Positions 26,774 to 35,543 of a stretch of 64,000 bases of DNA are shown here, piece after piece. How positions within the stretch are numbered: the first letter of the stretch is position 1; every line of letters starts with the position of its first letter. The notes under the pieces were generated by a model, which ran no database searches, had not been told where the DNA came from, and worked only from the letters and a program-made list of their open reading frames with translations. This DNA is from Lachnospiraceae bacterium (GTDB lineage: Bacteria; Bacillota_A; Clostridia; Lachnospirales; Lachnospiraceae): the NCBI GenBank assembly GCA_021770615.1, contig JAETQR010000003.1, positions 73,864 to 137,863 of the forward strand, written 5' to 3'. The translations under genes were made by a program, and so were the position numbers.

Positions 26774-27559
26774 ATGAGTAAAGTCAAGAAAGCCGTTATT
26801 ATTTTCAGTTTTGTTACGATCGCAGTTCTGATCGTTTGTGTATATTTTGTCTGGCACAGACAGCAGAACTGGCCGGTCCGATTTCATTCGGAACTGGATC
26901 ATTTTTTCGGGGAGGGGAACTGGGAATATCTCTCGGAGGAGACAAAGGAAAGCAGGATGTATACCGTACGCTATTACTCCGACGTCCCAGCCATTGCTAA
27001 TAAAGAGTTTCCCGGGGATTACCATAACTGGGATATCTGTTTCTCCAATCGGAATGGAGAAAAGGAGATCTGGACGATCACAGATCATGCCATGAAGATC
27101 AACCATTCCAAAAAGAAGCTTTTCAGTGCAGACAGATTTTCTACAAAACAGGCATTTCTCCGTGAACTGATGGAGGTCTCTTTTTCAGCCGCAGAAGACA
27201 AGATCCATAAAGAACTGCTGCAAAAGCTTTTACCAGAGAAAGAAGCTGCCTGCCTTGAAGCAGAACTTTCCTATCATGGCGGGAATCCTGATCCTGAACT
27301 ATTTGAAGAACTGGCCAAACAGCCTTGGTTTACGGCCAATCAGGTGTCCGCCATTGATTATCTTTCCTGTGACCTTTATGATTTTTATCTGCGGATCCAG
27401 GCACACGATTACAGAGTGGCAAAACTATCAGAACGTGAGCGTCAGCATTTGATGGGCAGTCTCGGTGAACTCGAGAACATGCTGCTTGATACCTATGGGG
27501 AATATACTGATTATGAAATCTATCTTGATTCCGGACACACTGCCCAACATTCAAAATAA
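26774..27559 (+). CDS. Membrane-anchored hypothetical protein
   Basis: 261 residues: one N-terminal helix (about 5-27), then a soluble domain with WPVRFHSELDHFFGEGNW and a Trp-rich middle (YHNWDICFSNRNGEKEIWTI), and a mainly helical C-terminal half with acidic patches. I do not recognise the family. It has its own promoter and GAGGAG ribosome site, and ends 83 bases before trpS, which carries a separate promoter. Confidence 0.7.
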   Translation: MSKVKKAVIIFSFVTIAVLIVCVYFVWHRQQNWPVRFHSELDHFFGEGNWEYLSEETKESRMYTVRYYSDVPAIANKEFPGDYHNWDICFSNRNGEKEIWTITDHAMKINHSKKKLFSADRFSTKQAFLRELMEVSFSAAEDKIHKELLQKLLPEKEAACLEAELSYHGGNPDPELFEELAKQPWFTANQVSAIDYLSCDLYDFYLRIQAHDYRVAKLSERERQHLMGSLGELENMLLDTYGEYTDYEIYLDSGHTAQHSK

Positions 27560-27568
27560 AAGCTCTGA

Positions 27569-27597
27569 TTGACTTTTTATAAGAATAATTATAGAAT
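27569..27597 (+). promoter_or_regulatory. trpS promoter
   Basis: TTGACT (27569-27574), 17 bases, TAGAAT (27592-27597). Only about 40 bases separate the predicted start point from the trpS ATG, too few for a T-box leader. Confidence 0.65.
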
Positions 27598-27642
27598 TAG
27601 GATAGTTTTTAAAAAGCATTAGAAAGGATTTATGATATTACT

Positions 27643-28686
27643 ATGAAAAAAATTATTTTGACGGGTGACCGGCCAACCGGAAGACTTCATGTCGGGCACT
27701 ATGCAGGTTCACTGAAACGACGGGTCGAACTCCAGAATTCCGGTGAATTCGATGATATTTATATTATGATTGCAGATGCTCAGGCACTGACTGACAATTT
27801 TGACAATCCTGAAAAGGTTCGAAGCAACATTTCGGAAGTGGCTCTTGATTATATGTCATGCGGGCTCGACCCGGAAAAGTCCAATCTGTTTGTTCAATCT
27901 TATGTTTCTGAATTAACCGAACTGACTTTTTACTATATGAATCTTGTGACTGTTTCCCGGCTCAAACGTAACCCAACAGTAAAATCTGAAATTTCGATGC
28001 GCGGATTTAATTCCAGCATTCCGGTAGGTTTCTTTACCTATCCGATCAGCCAGACTGCAGATATCACCGCTTTTAAAGCAACGACCGTTCCAGTCGGCGA
28101 TGACCAGCTCCCTATGATCGAACAGGCAAGAGAAATTGTCCGCAGTTTCAATGCCACTTACGATGAAGTTCTCGTAGAGCCAAAAGCGCTTCTTCCTGAG
28201 AATGAAGTATGTATGCGCCTTCCCGGCACAGACGGTAAAGCAAAAATGAGTAAGTCTCTCGGAAACTGTATCTATCTCTCTGACACCCCGGATGATATCC
28301 GCAAAAAGGTCATGAGCATGTATACGGATCCGGATCACATACGCATAGAAGATCCCGGAAAACTCGAAGGGAACACCGTATTTACTTATTTAGATGCATT
28401 CTGTCACGACGAACACTTTGCCAATCATCTTCCGGATTATGCATGTCTGGACGAATTGAAAAATCATTATACAAGCGGCGGACTTGGCGATGTCAAAGTC
28501 AAGAAATTCCTTTATGCCGTACTGATGGAAGAACTTGAACCGATCCAGAAAAGACGTCACGAACTGGAAAAGGATATCCCGGCTGTGATGGAAATCCTCC
28601 GGAAAGGCAGCCATAAAGCGAGAGAAACTGCTGCCCGGACACTTTCTGAGGTAAAACATGCGATGAAGATTGATTATTTCCAATAA
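27643..28686 (+). CDS. trpS: Tryptophan--tRNA ligase
   Basis: A 347-residue class I aminoacyl-tRNA synthetase. The HIGH-type motif is [14 protein letters not shown] (residues about 11-24) and the KMSKS motif is [10 protein letters not shown] (about 201). TGDRPTG at the start and the [20 protein letters not shown] block place it in the form of TrpS found in streptococci and many Clostridia. It charges tRNA-Trp in the cytoplasm. Upstream there is a plain promoter and no room for a T-box riboswitch, so control by uncharged tRNA is not seen here. Confidence 0.95.
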   Translation: MKKIILTGDRPTGRLHVGHYAGSLKRRVELQNSGEFDDIYIMIADAQALTDNFDNPEKVRSNISEVALDYMSCGLDPEKSNLFVQSYVSELTELTFYYMNLVTVSRLKRNPTVKSEISMRGFNSSIPVGFFTYPISQTADITAFKATTVPVGDDQLPMIEQAREIVRSFNATYDEVLVEPKALLPENEVCMRLPGTDGKAKMSKSLGNCIYLSDTPDDIRKKVMSMYTDPDHIRIEDPGKLEGNTVFTYLDAFCHDEHFANHLPDYACLDELKNHYTSGGLGDVKVKKFLYAVLMEELEPIQKRRHELEKDIPAVMEILRKGSHKARETAARTLSEVKHAMKIDYFQ

Positions 28687-28718
28687 TTTCCAACTATCAT
28701 TTTGCAATCTATACAATC

Positions 28719-28762
28719 ACACCCCGTCCGGTGATATTTTTAACTCTCACCAGACGGGGTGT
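28719..28762. repeat. Long GC hairpin between trpS and the GH9 gene
   Basis: ACACCCCGTC-c-GGTGA (28719-28734) pairs with TCACC-a-GACGGGGTGT (28747-28762) around a 12-base loop. It lies between convergent genes but has no T-run on plus after the stem, so it is a possible transcript end or mRNA 3' stabiliser rather than a canonical terminator. Confidence 0.7.
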
Positions 28763-28800
28763 AACTATCTTCGCCAGGTTATCCTGATCCTAAGATCCAT

Positions 28801-31428
28801 TTACTTAACCACTACTTTCAATTTCCATTTCTTCTTTCCGATTGAAAACGTCACCGTATACTTTCCTTTCTTCTTACCGGTTATCTGATACTGCTTCTGC
28901 GTTGACGTCTGCTTTTTCAATTTCACAGCCAGTTTCTTTTTTGGATATTTCAATTTTACTTTCGTCTTTTTTGCCACACCGGACAAAGCCACATTAGCCT
29001 TCTTCCCGCGTTTTATCGTAAGTTTCTTTTTGGACAGGCGGACCTTCATCTGTGTTGCATCAGTTGCTTTCCCTGCTCCGCCAGGGGACGGCGGCACGAT
29101 CGAACCAGAAGTATTTCCAGACGCCAAAGCTCCGCCCCCCAATAACGCAGAAGCATCTCCTACAGCCGCCGGACTCCCCGTACTGTCTGGTTTTTCATCC
29201 TCTCCCGTCCCGATCCCGGATGGGGCAGAAGTACCACCCGGCTCCGAAGTCTCTGGTACAGATGGGACGAAACTACTTCCCGGTTCCGGCGTTCCTGTCA
29301 CGGATGGGACGAACGTACTCCCCGGTTCCGGCGTTCCTGTCACGGATGGGACGAAACTACTGCCCGGTTCCGGTGTTTTCGTTGCAGATGGTTCCGGCCT
29401 TTCTCCCTGTACCGGCTCTTTTGTCTCGTCCCCGCCGGGATTTGCAGCGCACACAGCGGACGCATCGATCCGGTAATCCGTATCTAACATCTGGCATCCA
29501 TCTGCTTTATTGACAGCATAAAGCCCCGCTGCCGCAGCCACCAGAGAGGCATTATAATCAAGTGCGACCTCATTACAGACATAACATTTCATATCATCAT
29601 GATAAAAGTAATTGCTGTCACTCTGCACATCTACTGAAGCATATGAATCTTTCCCCTGATTGGAAGAACCATCTGAAATCCCGCCACACAGGGCGCCGAG
29701 AAGCACTTTCTGGTTTGTGCGGCCATTATTAAAATCATCATAACTGGCACAGCCGGATGCCGCCCGGTGATGCGGGTTCTTACTGGAAAATGCATTGTAC
29801 CCAACGACATAACAGCGCCCGGTGCTGTTCGCACCAAGAAGATAATTCATCTGCTCCTTTGCCCAATCCGTATATGTCGTACTCCCCGTATTTTTGTCAT
29901 AGCAGAGCGCCTCAAACTGAAGCGCTGTGTTGTACCTTGCCGACCCCCACGCACTGACATATGTATAGCCATCACATACTTTTTTGTTACAGTATGAATC
30001 GAGGCTTGACTTTGTATGAGACCATCCCTTTCCATAGGACAGCGCCGCCACACTGACATTATCCCAGCAGTTTAAGTATCCCGCATTCAGACCGGATACA
30101 TATTCCTCATATTTTGAACGGTACTTCTCTTCTCCCGTCGCTTTATAAAGCCAGATCGCTGCCAGAGACAGATCATCCTGCCAGCCGCTCCCATTATAAA
30201 ATCCTGCTGCTTTACTGCCGGATGAATTCGCTTTTGGCATTGTATCTGCATATTCAAATAATTTCTTTGCACACGACAGATAAGTCTCCGATTTTGCATC
30301 ATCCGGGAAATTATATGCATGGATCGCCAGCGCCGCGGCAGTCTCCCCCACAATGTCCGTACACGGCTCGGCATCACTCGTAAAATAAGCTTCGTTGCTC
30401 CGGTCTGCCTGCGTCTCCGGCGCTCCCCAGTAAGCGTGGTCGGTACCGCCATCTCCTACCTGATAACAGTAAGCCGCCACGCCGTCTCCCACATCATCTG
30501 GTATCATACAGTTGACAAAATAATCACAGAAATGTTCCATGATCGTTTTGTAATGGGAAAGCTGGCCTGTCTCACCGAAGGCCTCACCGAATTCCGCATA
30601 CGCAAGTCCAAGCATCGTCGCTGAGTACGCCTGTGGCAGATTAAACTTGGCATGATCCCCGGCATCGTGGAATCCACCGCTCACATCTACTGTTTTTTCG
30701 TTGTAAACCGCCTGACTGTCACACGTGTGGCAGTTTCCACGGTATCCATCATTGGCCCCATATTTCTTTCCGGATGCTACAAGAGACTTCTCTGCCACCT
30801 GTCCACCGCACATATTGGCGTCATAAAAATAAAGGGAATACTGCAGCAATTTTGCAAAATTCGCTTTTGACTCATATGTATTACCGGTATTTCCGCCTGT
30901 GGAGCCCCCCTCAGAAGTCTTCTCCCCGGTCAGTTTGGCAGAAAGGATCTCATACGAAATGCTGCCTTTTATATTAGCAAACTGTACCCCGAACGCCCAT
31001 ATATTTTCATCCCCTGACGTCGTGTAAGGGGTGAGGTCGATCGACACCTTCTGCTCTGCGCCGGATAAGTTCACCCAGTCGCCATGCTCCCAGTTTTCGC
31101 CATAACCAAAATACGCCTGGGCTCCGGCCGTACCTCCCGTTGACTGCTCGTAACGATTGACCCTGAAAATGATCTCCAACCTGCGGAACCCCGCTTCTCT
31201 GAGCTTTGCTGTCGAATCATAGTTCCCCGGAACTCCACAGTTTACTTCCACATTTCCTTTGTCCTGAGAGATCATTTCGTTCTGCTCTCCGCTTCCGGAA
31301 GACAAGACGATTTCCACACTCTCTGCCCTCACATCACTTCCGCCCAAAGGCAAAAAAGGACTAAGCATGGCCAATATAAGCAGCCATACCAGTCCCGTTT
31401 TTCTTCCATTTTGTAAACCCATTCTCAT
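28801..31428 (-). CDS. Secreted GH9 endoglucanase with CBM-like and Ig-like modules
   Basis: A protein of about 875 residues. Order: signal peptide (1-36), a beta-sandwich carbohydrate-binding-like domain (about 38-170), a Gly/Thr linker, a GH9 catalytic domain (about 185-660), a Pro/Thr/Ser linker with tandem 14-residue repeats, and a very basic Ig-like C-terminal module. GH9 motifs: VDVSGGFHDAGDHAKF (catalytic Asp pair), KNPHHRAASG (His/Arg signature) and CNEVALDYNASLV (catalytic Glu). It cuts cellulose or beta-glucan outside the cell. GGAGG is 5 bases before the ATG at 31428. Only 18 bases separate it from the thioredoxin gene, an unusual partner. Confidence 0.9.
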   Translation of the reverse strand: MRMGLQNGRKTGLVWLLILAMLSPFLPLGGSDVRAESVEIVLSSGSGEQNEMISQDKGNVEVNCGVPGNYDSTAKLREAGFRRLEIIFRVNRYEQSTGGTAGAQAYFGYGENWEHGDWVNLSGAEQKVSIDLTPYTTSGDENIWAFGVQFANIKGSISYEILSAKLTGEKTSEGGSTGGNTGNTYESKANFAKLLQYSLYFYDANMCGGQVAEKSLVASGKKYGANDGYRGNCHTCDSQAVYNEKTVDVSGGFHDAGDHAKFNLPQAYSATMLGLAYAEFGEAFGETGQLSHYKTIMEHFCDYFVNCMIPDDVGDGVAAYCYQVGDGGTDHAYWGAPETQADRSNEAYFTSDAEPCTDIVGETAAALAIHAYNFPDDAKSETYLSCAKKLFEYADTMPKANSSGSKAAGFYNGSGWQDDLSLAAIWLYKATGEEKYRSKYEEYVSGLNAGYLNCWDNVSVAALSYGKGWSHTKSSLDSYCNKKVCDGYTYVSAWGSARYNTALQFEALCYDKNTGSTTYTDWAKEQMNYLLGANSTGRCYVVGYNAFSSKNPHHRAASGCASYDDFNNGRTNQKVLLGALCGGISDGSSNQGKDSYASVDVQSDSNYFYHDDMKCYVCNEVALDYNASLVAAAAGLYAVNKADGCQMLDTDYRIDASAVCAANPGGDETKEPVQGERPEPSATKTPEPGSSFVPSVTGTPEPGSTFVPSVTGTPEPGSSFVPSVPETSEPGGTSAPSGIGTGEDEKPDSTGSPAAVGDASALLGGGALASGNTSGSIVPPSPGGAGKATDATQMKVRLSKKKLTIKRGKKANVALSGVAKKTKVKLKYPKKKLAVKLKKQTSTQKQYQITGKKKGKYTVTFSIGKKKWKLKVVVK
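29249..29374. repeat. 42-bp tandem repeat in the GH9 linker
   Basis: About three copies of a 42-bp unit (a clean one is 29291-29332) encode the 14-residue linker unit PEPGSTFVPSVTGT with small changes. The unit keeps frame and would vary linker length by slippage. Confidence 0.85.
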
Positions 31429-31446
31429 ACCTTCCTCCATTCGTAC

Positions 31447-31770
31447 TTATTTTAAATGCTTATTTACCGCCGCCAGCAGTTCCCCTTTTGGCATCGCCCC
31501 CATCACTTTTTCCACCACTTCTCCTTCTTTAAAAAGCAGAAATGCCGGTATTCCCGATATCCCGTATTTTTGCGCCAGTTCCATATTCTCATCACAGTTT
31601 ATCTTTCCCACAGTCAGTCTGCTTTTCTCCTCCTCTGCAATCTCGTCCACGATCGGTGACATCATTCCACATGGTCCACACCACACCGCCCAAAAATCCA
31701 CGAGCACAGGTTTGTCTGATTTCAACACCATTTCCTCAAAATTGTCTGAATTGATCTGCATTGCTGCCAT
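31447..31770 (-). CDS. trxA: Thioredoxin
   Basis: A 107-residue thioredoxin with the redox motif WCGPC (about residues 30-34), the cis-proline segment GISGIPAFLLF and the normal fold length. It reduces disulfides in cytoplasmic proteins. It lies 18 bases after the ferredoxin-thioredoxin-reductase-like gene and 18 before the GH9 gene on the same strand. A reductant directly beside its probable reductase makes biochemical sense; the GH9 link may be only positional. Confidence 0.93.
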   Translation of the reverse strand: MAAMQINSDNFEEMVLKSDKPVLVDFWAVWCGPCGMMSPIVDEIAEEEKSRLTVGKINCDENMELAQKYGISGIPAFLLFKEGEVVEKVMGAMPKGELLAAVNKHLK

Positions 31771-31788
31771 TTTACTCTCTGCCTCCTT

Positions 31789-31992
31789 TTATTCATCTTT
31801 TTCCTTATAATATAACATACAGTGACAATATCCTTCAAAATCAGGATCGGCAATCTGCTCCCTGAATTCTTTGCACATGCACTTTGTATCTTCACTGATC
31901 TGAAGTACACACGGACAATGTCCGTTTTTTGCTTTGAGACCTGCCTGCACCCGTTCTACAACATCCTTGTCCTCGTTTAACCGAACTGCCAT
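31789..31992 (-). CDS. Ferredoxin-thioredoxin reductase catalytic-chain-like protein
   Basis: A 67-residue protein with three Cys-x-Cys motifs in the order CPC, CMC, CHC (about residues 26-58), the hallmark of the catalytic beta chain of ferredoxin-thioredoxin reductase, whose Fe4S4 cluster and redox disulfide use these Cys. Spacings differ from the plant enzyme, as in the shorter clostridial forms. Two ATGs (31995, 31992) follow GAGGG; the second is better spaced. It is directly upstream of trxA, so ferredoxin-driven thioredoxin reduction is likely in this anaerobe. No separate variable subunit gene is visible. Confidence 0.8.
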   Translation of the reverse strand: MAVRLNEDKDVVERVQAGLKAKNGHCPCVLQISEDTKCMCKEFREQIADPDFEGYCHCMLYYKEKDE

Positions 31993-32040
31993 CATTTACC
32001 CTCTCTTTCTTTTCTGATCAAAAACAGTACATAACGGTAG

Positions 32041-32886
32041 TCAGACCTCGATTTCTCCCTGAAAAACTTCTGTTGCAGGTCCTTTCATCAGAACTTCCCC
32101 GTTTTCCAGGTATGTATCATAAAGAGCACCACCGCGTATCCTGACCTCGATTTCCTCTCCCCTGTCACAATATCCGTTTAACACAGCCGCCACTGTCGTG
32201 GCACATGTCCCCGTCCCGCAGGAGATCGTCTCTCCGGAACCTCTTTCCCAAACCCTCATCTTTAAGGTGTGACGATCGATCACTTCGACAAACTCCGTAT
32301 TGATCCGATCCGGAAATAACGGATGATGCTCAAACAACGGACCGATCTTTTCCAGCTCCATTTCATCAATCCTCTCTGTAAACACGACGCAGTGTGGATT
32401 TCCCATGGAGACGCAGGTTACCGTATAATCCTTCCCGCCCGCCTGCAGCGTGCGGGCGATAAAGTCCTCTCCGTCCGCCTTCACCGGAATAAGCGACGGG
32501 GTTAGGATTGCTTTCCCCATATTTACTTTTACATAAATGGCCTTCCCATCTTCTATCGTCAGTTCCAGCTTTTTGATCCCGCTTTTTGTCTCAATCGACA
32601 TCACATCTTTTTTCACGATTCCATGATCGTAAGCATATTTTGCCACGCAGCGGATACCGTTTCCGCACATCGCCCCCTCGGAACCGTCCGCATTGTACAT
32701 GATCATACGGCAGTCCGCCACCTCAGACGGAGCGATACAGATCAAACCGTCCGAACCGATTCCAAAATGACGGTCACTTATCTTTTTCGACGTCTCTGAC
32801 GGATCCGTAAGCTTTTCCTCAAACAAATTAACATATACATAGTCGTTTCCTGTCCCGTGCATTTTCGTAAACTTTAACATCGGCAT
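32041..32886 (-). CDS. dapF: Diaminopimelate epimerase
   Basis: 281 residues. It converts LL- to meso-diaminopimelate for lysine and peptidoglycan synthesis. The two catalytic cysteines are in GAMCGNGIRCVAKYA and ETISCGTGTCA, with KMHGTGNDY at the N terminus and VSMGNPHCVVF in the middle. The frame extends to 32931, but GGAGGG sits 7 bases before the ATG at 32886. It lies downstream of ddl and the DUF1934 gene, a peptidoglycan-precursor group, and 48 bases before the FTR-like gene. Confidence 0.95.
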   Translation of the reverse strand: MPMLKFTKMHGTGNDYVYVNLFEEKLTDPSETSKKISDRHFGIGSDGLICIAPSEVADCRMIMYNADGSEGAMCGNGIRCVAKYAYDHGIVKKDVMSIETKSGIKKLELTIEDGKAIYVKVNMGKAILTPSLIPVKADGEDFIARTLQAGGKDYTVTCVSMGNPHCVVFTERIDEMELEKIGPLFEHHPLFPDRINTEFVEVIDRHTLKMRVWERGSGETISCGTGTCATTVAAVLNGYCDRGEEIEVRIRGGALYDTYLENGEVLMKGPATEVFQGEIEV

Positions 32887-32940
32887 GTCATCGCCCTCCT
32901 CTCTGTTTCCGTTACAATGGTCTGATCTCATTGTACCGGC

Positions 32941-33372
32941 CTATCCCATATATTCTACTTTGATATCCACATTGCAATTCGACATATGCGAGGCATTTAC
33001 CTCAAGCGCATACTCCAGAAGGATCTGAAACCCCCGCTCGTTCATCGTCTTTTCCAGTCGGTCTGTGTGGATCGCCACCTCGAGTTCCCCAAATGGCGTC
33101 GAATAATACGAAATCGTGTCTTTATCCTCCACAAACACCATATGGGTCTCTGTGACACCTTTCTTTATGATCTCGACCTGATCCTGTTTCACCTTCAAAA
33201 GACTCCTTACGATCTCGCAGTCTACGCCGGATGCGCCTTCCGATGCTTCATCATAAGACACATAGATCTTGTCGTCCTTTTCGTAAAGTTCTCCCATGGA
33301 AACAACCTCTACTGTCTCCTCCTGTGAGTCATTGTGAACTCCGCTAATCGAAATTTTTACTTCCTTTTTCAT
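32941..33372 (-). CDS. DUF1934 (YwiB-like) beta-barrel protein
   Basis: A 143-residue soluble protein of the DUF1934/YwiB family, a small calycin-like barrel of unknown function. Typical features are the opening ISISGVHNDSQEE, the ISYYSTPFGELEVAIHT strand pair and a final LLEYALEVNASHMSNCNVDIKVEY. It lies between ddl and dapF on the same strand, a cell-wall context. Confidence 0.85.
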   Translation of the reverse strand: MKKEVKISISGVHNDSQEETVEVVSMGELYEKDDKIYVSYDEASEGASGVDCEIVRSLLKVKQDQVEIIKKGVTETHMVFVEDKDTISYYSTPFGELEVAIHTDRLEKTMNERGFQILLEYALEVNASHMSNCNVDIKVEYMG

Positions 33373-33433
33373 CAGTTTTCCCCTTACTAAATATTTTCAT
33401 GCATGCGGCCCCAAAACTGCTGTCGTAAGCCGA

Positions 33434-34486
33434 CTATCTCTCATAGGCCGTTTCGATCAGCCGGTCAACCAATTCTGTAGTCGTAAGTCCCATGTCATTC
33501 CAGAGCATCGGATACATACTGATATTCGTAAATCCGGGAAGCGTGTTGATCTCGTTAAAGACTACATCATTGGTACCCTTTTCAATAAAGAAATCTACCC
33601 GGGAAAGTCCGAAACCGCTGACAGCCTGAAAGATCTGTACGGCATCCTCCCGCACAGTCTCCTTTACCTCTGCCGGAATATTCTGCGGATCGATGACGGT
33701 TTTCGATTCCTCACTGTGATACTTGGCCTCATAATCATAAAACTCTGCCGCTGCCACCACTTCACCGATCTTAGATGCCCTTACTTCCTTTCCGCCAAGC
33801 ACCGCACATTCCACCTCATGACCGCAGATCATTTCCTCGATCAGGACACGGGTATCATATTCCTTGGCCAGCGCTACTGCCTTTTTTAGTTCTTCTCTGT
33901 CACATGCCTTACTGACACCACAGGAAGACCCGGCATTGGATGGTTTGACAAAAACCGGATATCCGAGTTCTTTTTCCACCTTCTGTACCGTCGCGTCAAG
34001 CTCGCTTAAATCTCTTGCTATATCCGCCACAAACTTTGCCTGGCGGATTCCGAGCTGCTCTACAAAAATCTTCGTCGATATTTTATCCATGCTTACGGAA
34101 GAACTAAGTACCCCGCATCCCACGTATGGAATGCCCGAAAGCTCAAACAATCCCTGTACCGTACCGTCTTCTCCAAATTTTCCATGGAGTACCGGAAAGA
34201 TCACATCAATCTTCTTATACTCATAAACATCTTTTTTCAAAACATAAATACCCGGCCTGCTGCGGTCCGGAGATATGACAGCAGTCTGTGTCCCTTCCCG
34301 CCAGCTTCCGTCCTGTATCCGGGAAAGGCTGTCTGTCAGGAGCCATTTTCCCTCTTTTGTGATTCCGATCAGGATCACTTCGTATTTATCTTTATCAAAA
34401 CCATTTACCACATTTACAACCGATACACATGAAACCTCGTGCTCGGAAGACATTCCTCCAAATATAACTGCAACTTGTTTTTTCAT
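33434..34486 (-). CDS. ddl: D-alanine--D-alanine ligase
   Basis: An ATP-grasp enzyme of about 350 residues that makes D-Ala-D-Ala for peptidoglycan. It has the N-terminal FGGMSSEHEVSCVSV, the HGKFGEDGTVQGLFELSGIPY block, the FVKPSNAGSSCGVSK ATP loop and the VFNEINTLPGFTNISMYP C-terminal signature. Three possible starts follow GGAGG; 34486 (5-base spacing) is preferred over 34489 and the longer 34513. An ENxPGF-to-NTLPGF pattern is normal and gives no sign of a D-Ala-D-Lac ligase. Confidence 0.95.
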   Translation of the reverse strand: MKKQVAVIFGGMSSEHEVSCVSVVNVVNGFDKDKYEVILIGITKEGKWLLTDSLSRIQDGSWREGTQTAVISPDRSRPGIYVLKKDVYEYKKIDVIFPVLHGKFGEDGTVQGLFELSGIPYVGCGVLSSSVSMDKISTKIFVEQLGIRQAKFVADIARDLSELDATVQKVEKELGYPVFVKPSNAGSSCGVSKACDREELKKAVALAKEYDTRVLIEEMICGHEVECAVLGGKEVRASKIGEVVAAAEFYDYEAKYHSEESKTVIDPQNIPAEVKETVREDAVQIFQAVSGFGLSRVDFFIEKGTNDVVFNEINTLPGFTNISMYPMLWNDMGLTTTELVDRLIETAYER

Positions 34487-34673
34487 CATTACCTCCATCT
34501 GCGCTGCTTGCACAAACTCAAGCTTTGCTTTTTATTGTACTATGAAATGTTATATATCACAAGGATTTTCAACATTTTTGCTTTATTTGTCTCTACATTA
34601 TCACACACTATATTGAATGTATTTATCATTTGTGTTATATTTATTAAAAATAATGCTATCATGGAGACCAAAA

Positions 34674-35543
34674 ATGAAAAATACATATCAAAAAACAGGA
34701 TACCTCAAAGAGGAGTACAAAATTTTTCACCTGAAAGGCAGCCTGAACCAGCCAGTCGGCTACCATTATCACGACTTTCATAAGATTTTTATTTTTTTAA
34801 AAGGAAATGCGGACTACCTGATCGAGGGAAGAGAGTATACACTGCAGCCAAATGACATTGTTTTTGTCGGTGCCGGGGAAATCCACAAACCGCTCCCACA
34901 GGATGATTTTCCTTACGAACGCATCATTATGTATCTCTCACCTGCCCTCTTTGAGTCCATTTCGACATATGGCTGTGATCTTTTTTCCTGCTTTGAAAAA
35001 ATGTTACAAAACCACTCCAGTATCCTGCGCCTTCCCGAAAACTATATGACGCGATTTCTCGACATAACCCACGAACTGGCGGCGTCATCACAGAGTGCAG
35101 AATTTGCCGCCTCCCTGTTAGAACGGATCAAACTCATGGAAGCCCTGATCTTATTAAATCGCTTTTTTCAGACAGACTACACCGATCATGTGACCGAAAT
35201 CCCCTCACACCCGGCAATACGGGCGACCATCTCTTACATTACCGCCCATATTACGGAAAACTTATCCATCGACCAACTGGCAAAGTCCGTCTATCTTGAC
35301 CGCTCCTATCTCATGCATCTGTTTAAATCAGAGACAGGATATACCATCGGGAAATATATCACCGAAAAGCGTCTTTTTCTGGCACGACAATACATTTCAG
35401 AGGGATATTCCATCACAGATTCCTGTTTTAAATGTGGATTTAACAATTATGCATCCTTTTACCACGCTTATAAGGCCAAATACGGTACATCCCCTAAAAC
35501 AGCTTCTTCCGGCACTTTATCAGTGCATATGTTCCTGGAATGA
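34674..35543 (+). CDS. AraC family transcriptional regulator
   Basis: A protein of about 289 residues: N-terminal cupin-like sensor domain (about 15-90, with VGYHYHDFHKIFIFLKG and LQPNDIVFVGAGEIHKP) and a C-terminal pair of AraC helix-turn-helix motifs (LSIDQLAKSVYLDRSYLMHL and ITDSCFKCGFNNYASFYHAY). GGAG lies 7 bases before the ATG at 34674; the frame from 34617 has no ribosome site. Its last 50 bases overlap the end of the convergent symporter gene. The effector is probably a sugar or sugar acid (family inference). Confidence 0.88.
   Translation: MKNTYQKTGYLKEEYKIFHLKGSLNQPVGYHYHDFHKIFIFLKGNADYLIEGREYTLQPNDIVFVGAGEIHKPLPQDDFPYERIIMYLSPALFESISTYGCDLFSCFEKMLQNHSSILRLPENYMTRFLDITHELAASSQSAEFAASLLERIKLMEALILLNRFFQTDYTDHVTEIPSHPAIRATISYITAHITENLSIDQLAKSVYLDRSYLMHLFKSETGYTIGKYITEKRLFLARQYISEGYSITDSCFKCGFNNYASFYHAYKAKYGTSPKTASSGTLSVHMFLE

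Noticed and set aside
27560..27642. T-box leader before trpS
   Set aside because: The gap is only 83 bases, contains an ordinary promoter, and has no space for the T-box stems.
28719..28762. Hairpin after trpS as a standard terminator
   Set aside because: The stem is strong but no T-run follows on plus, so it is listed only as a hairpin repeat.
29249..29374. Regular 42-bp repeats considered as a CRISPR array
   Set aside because: The units are contiguous, have no spacers and lie in frame in the Pro/Thr linker of the GH9 enzyme.
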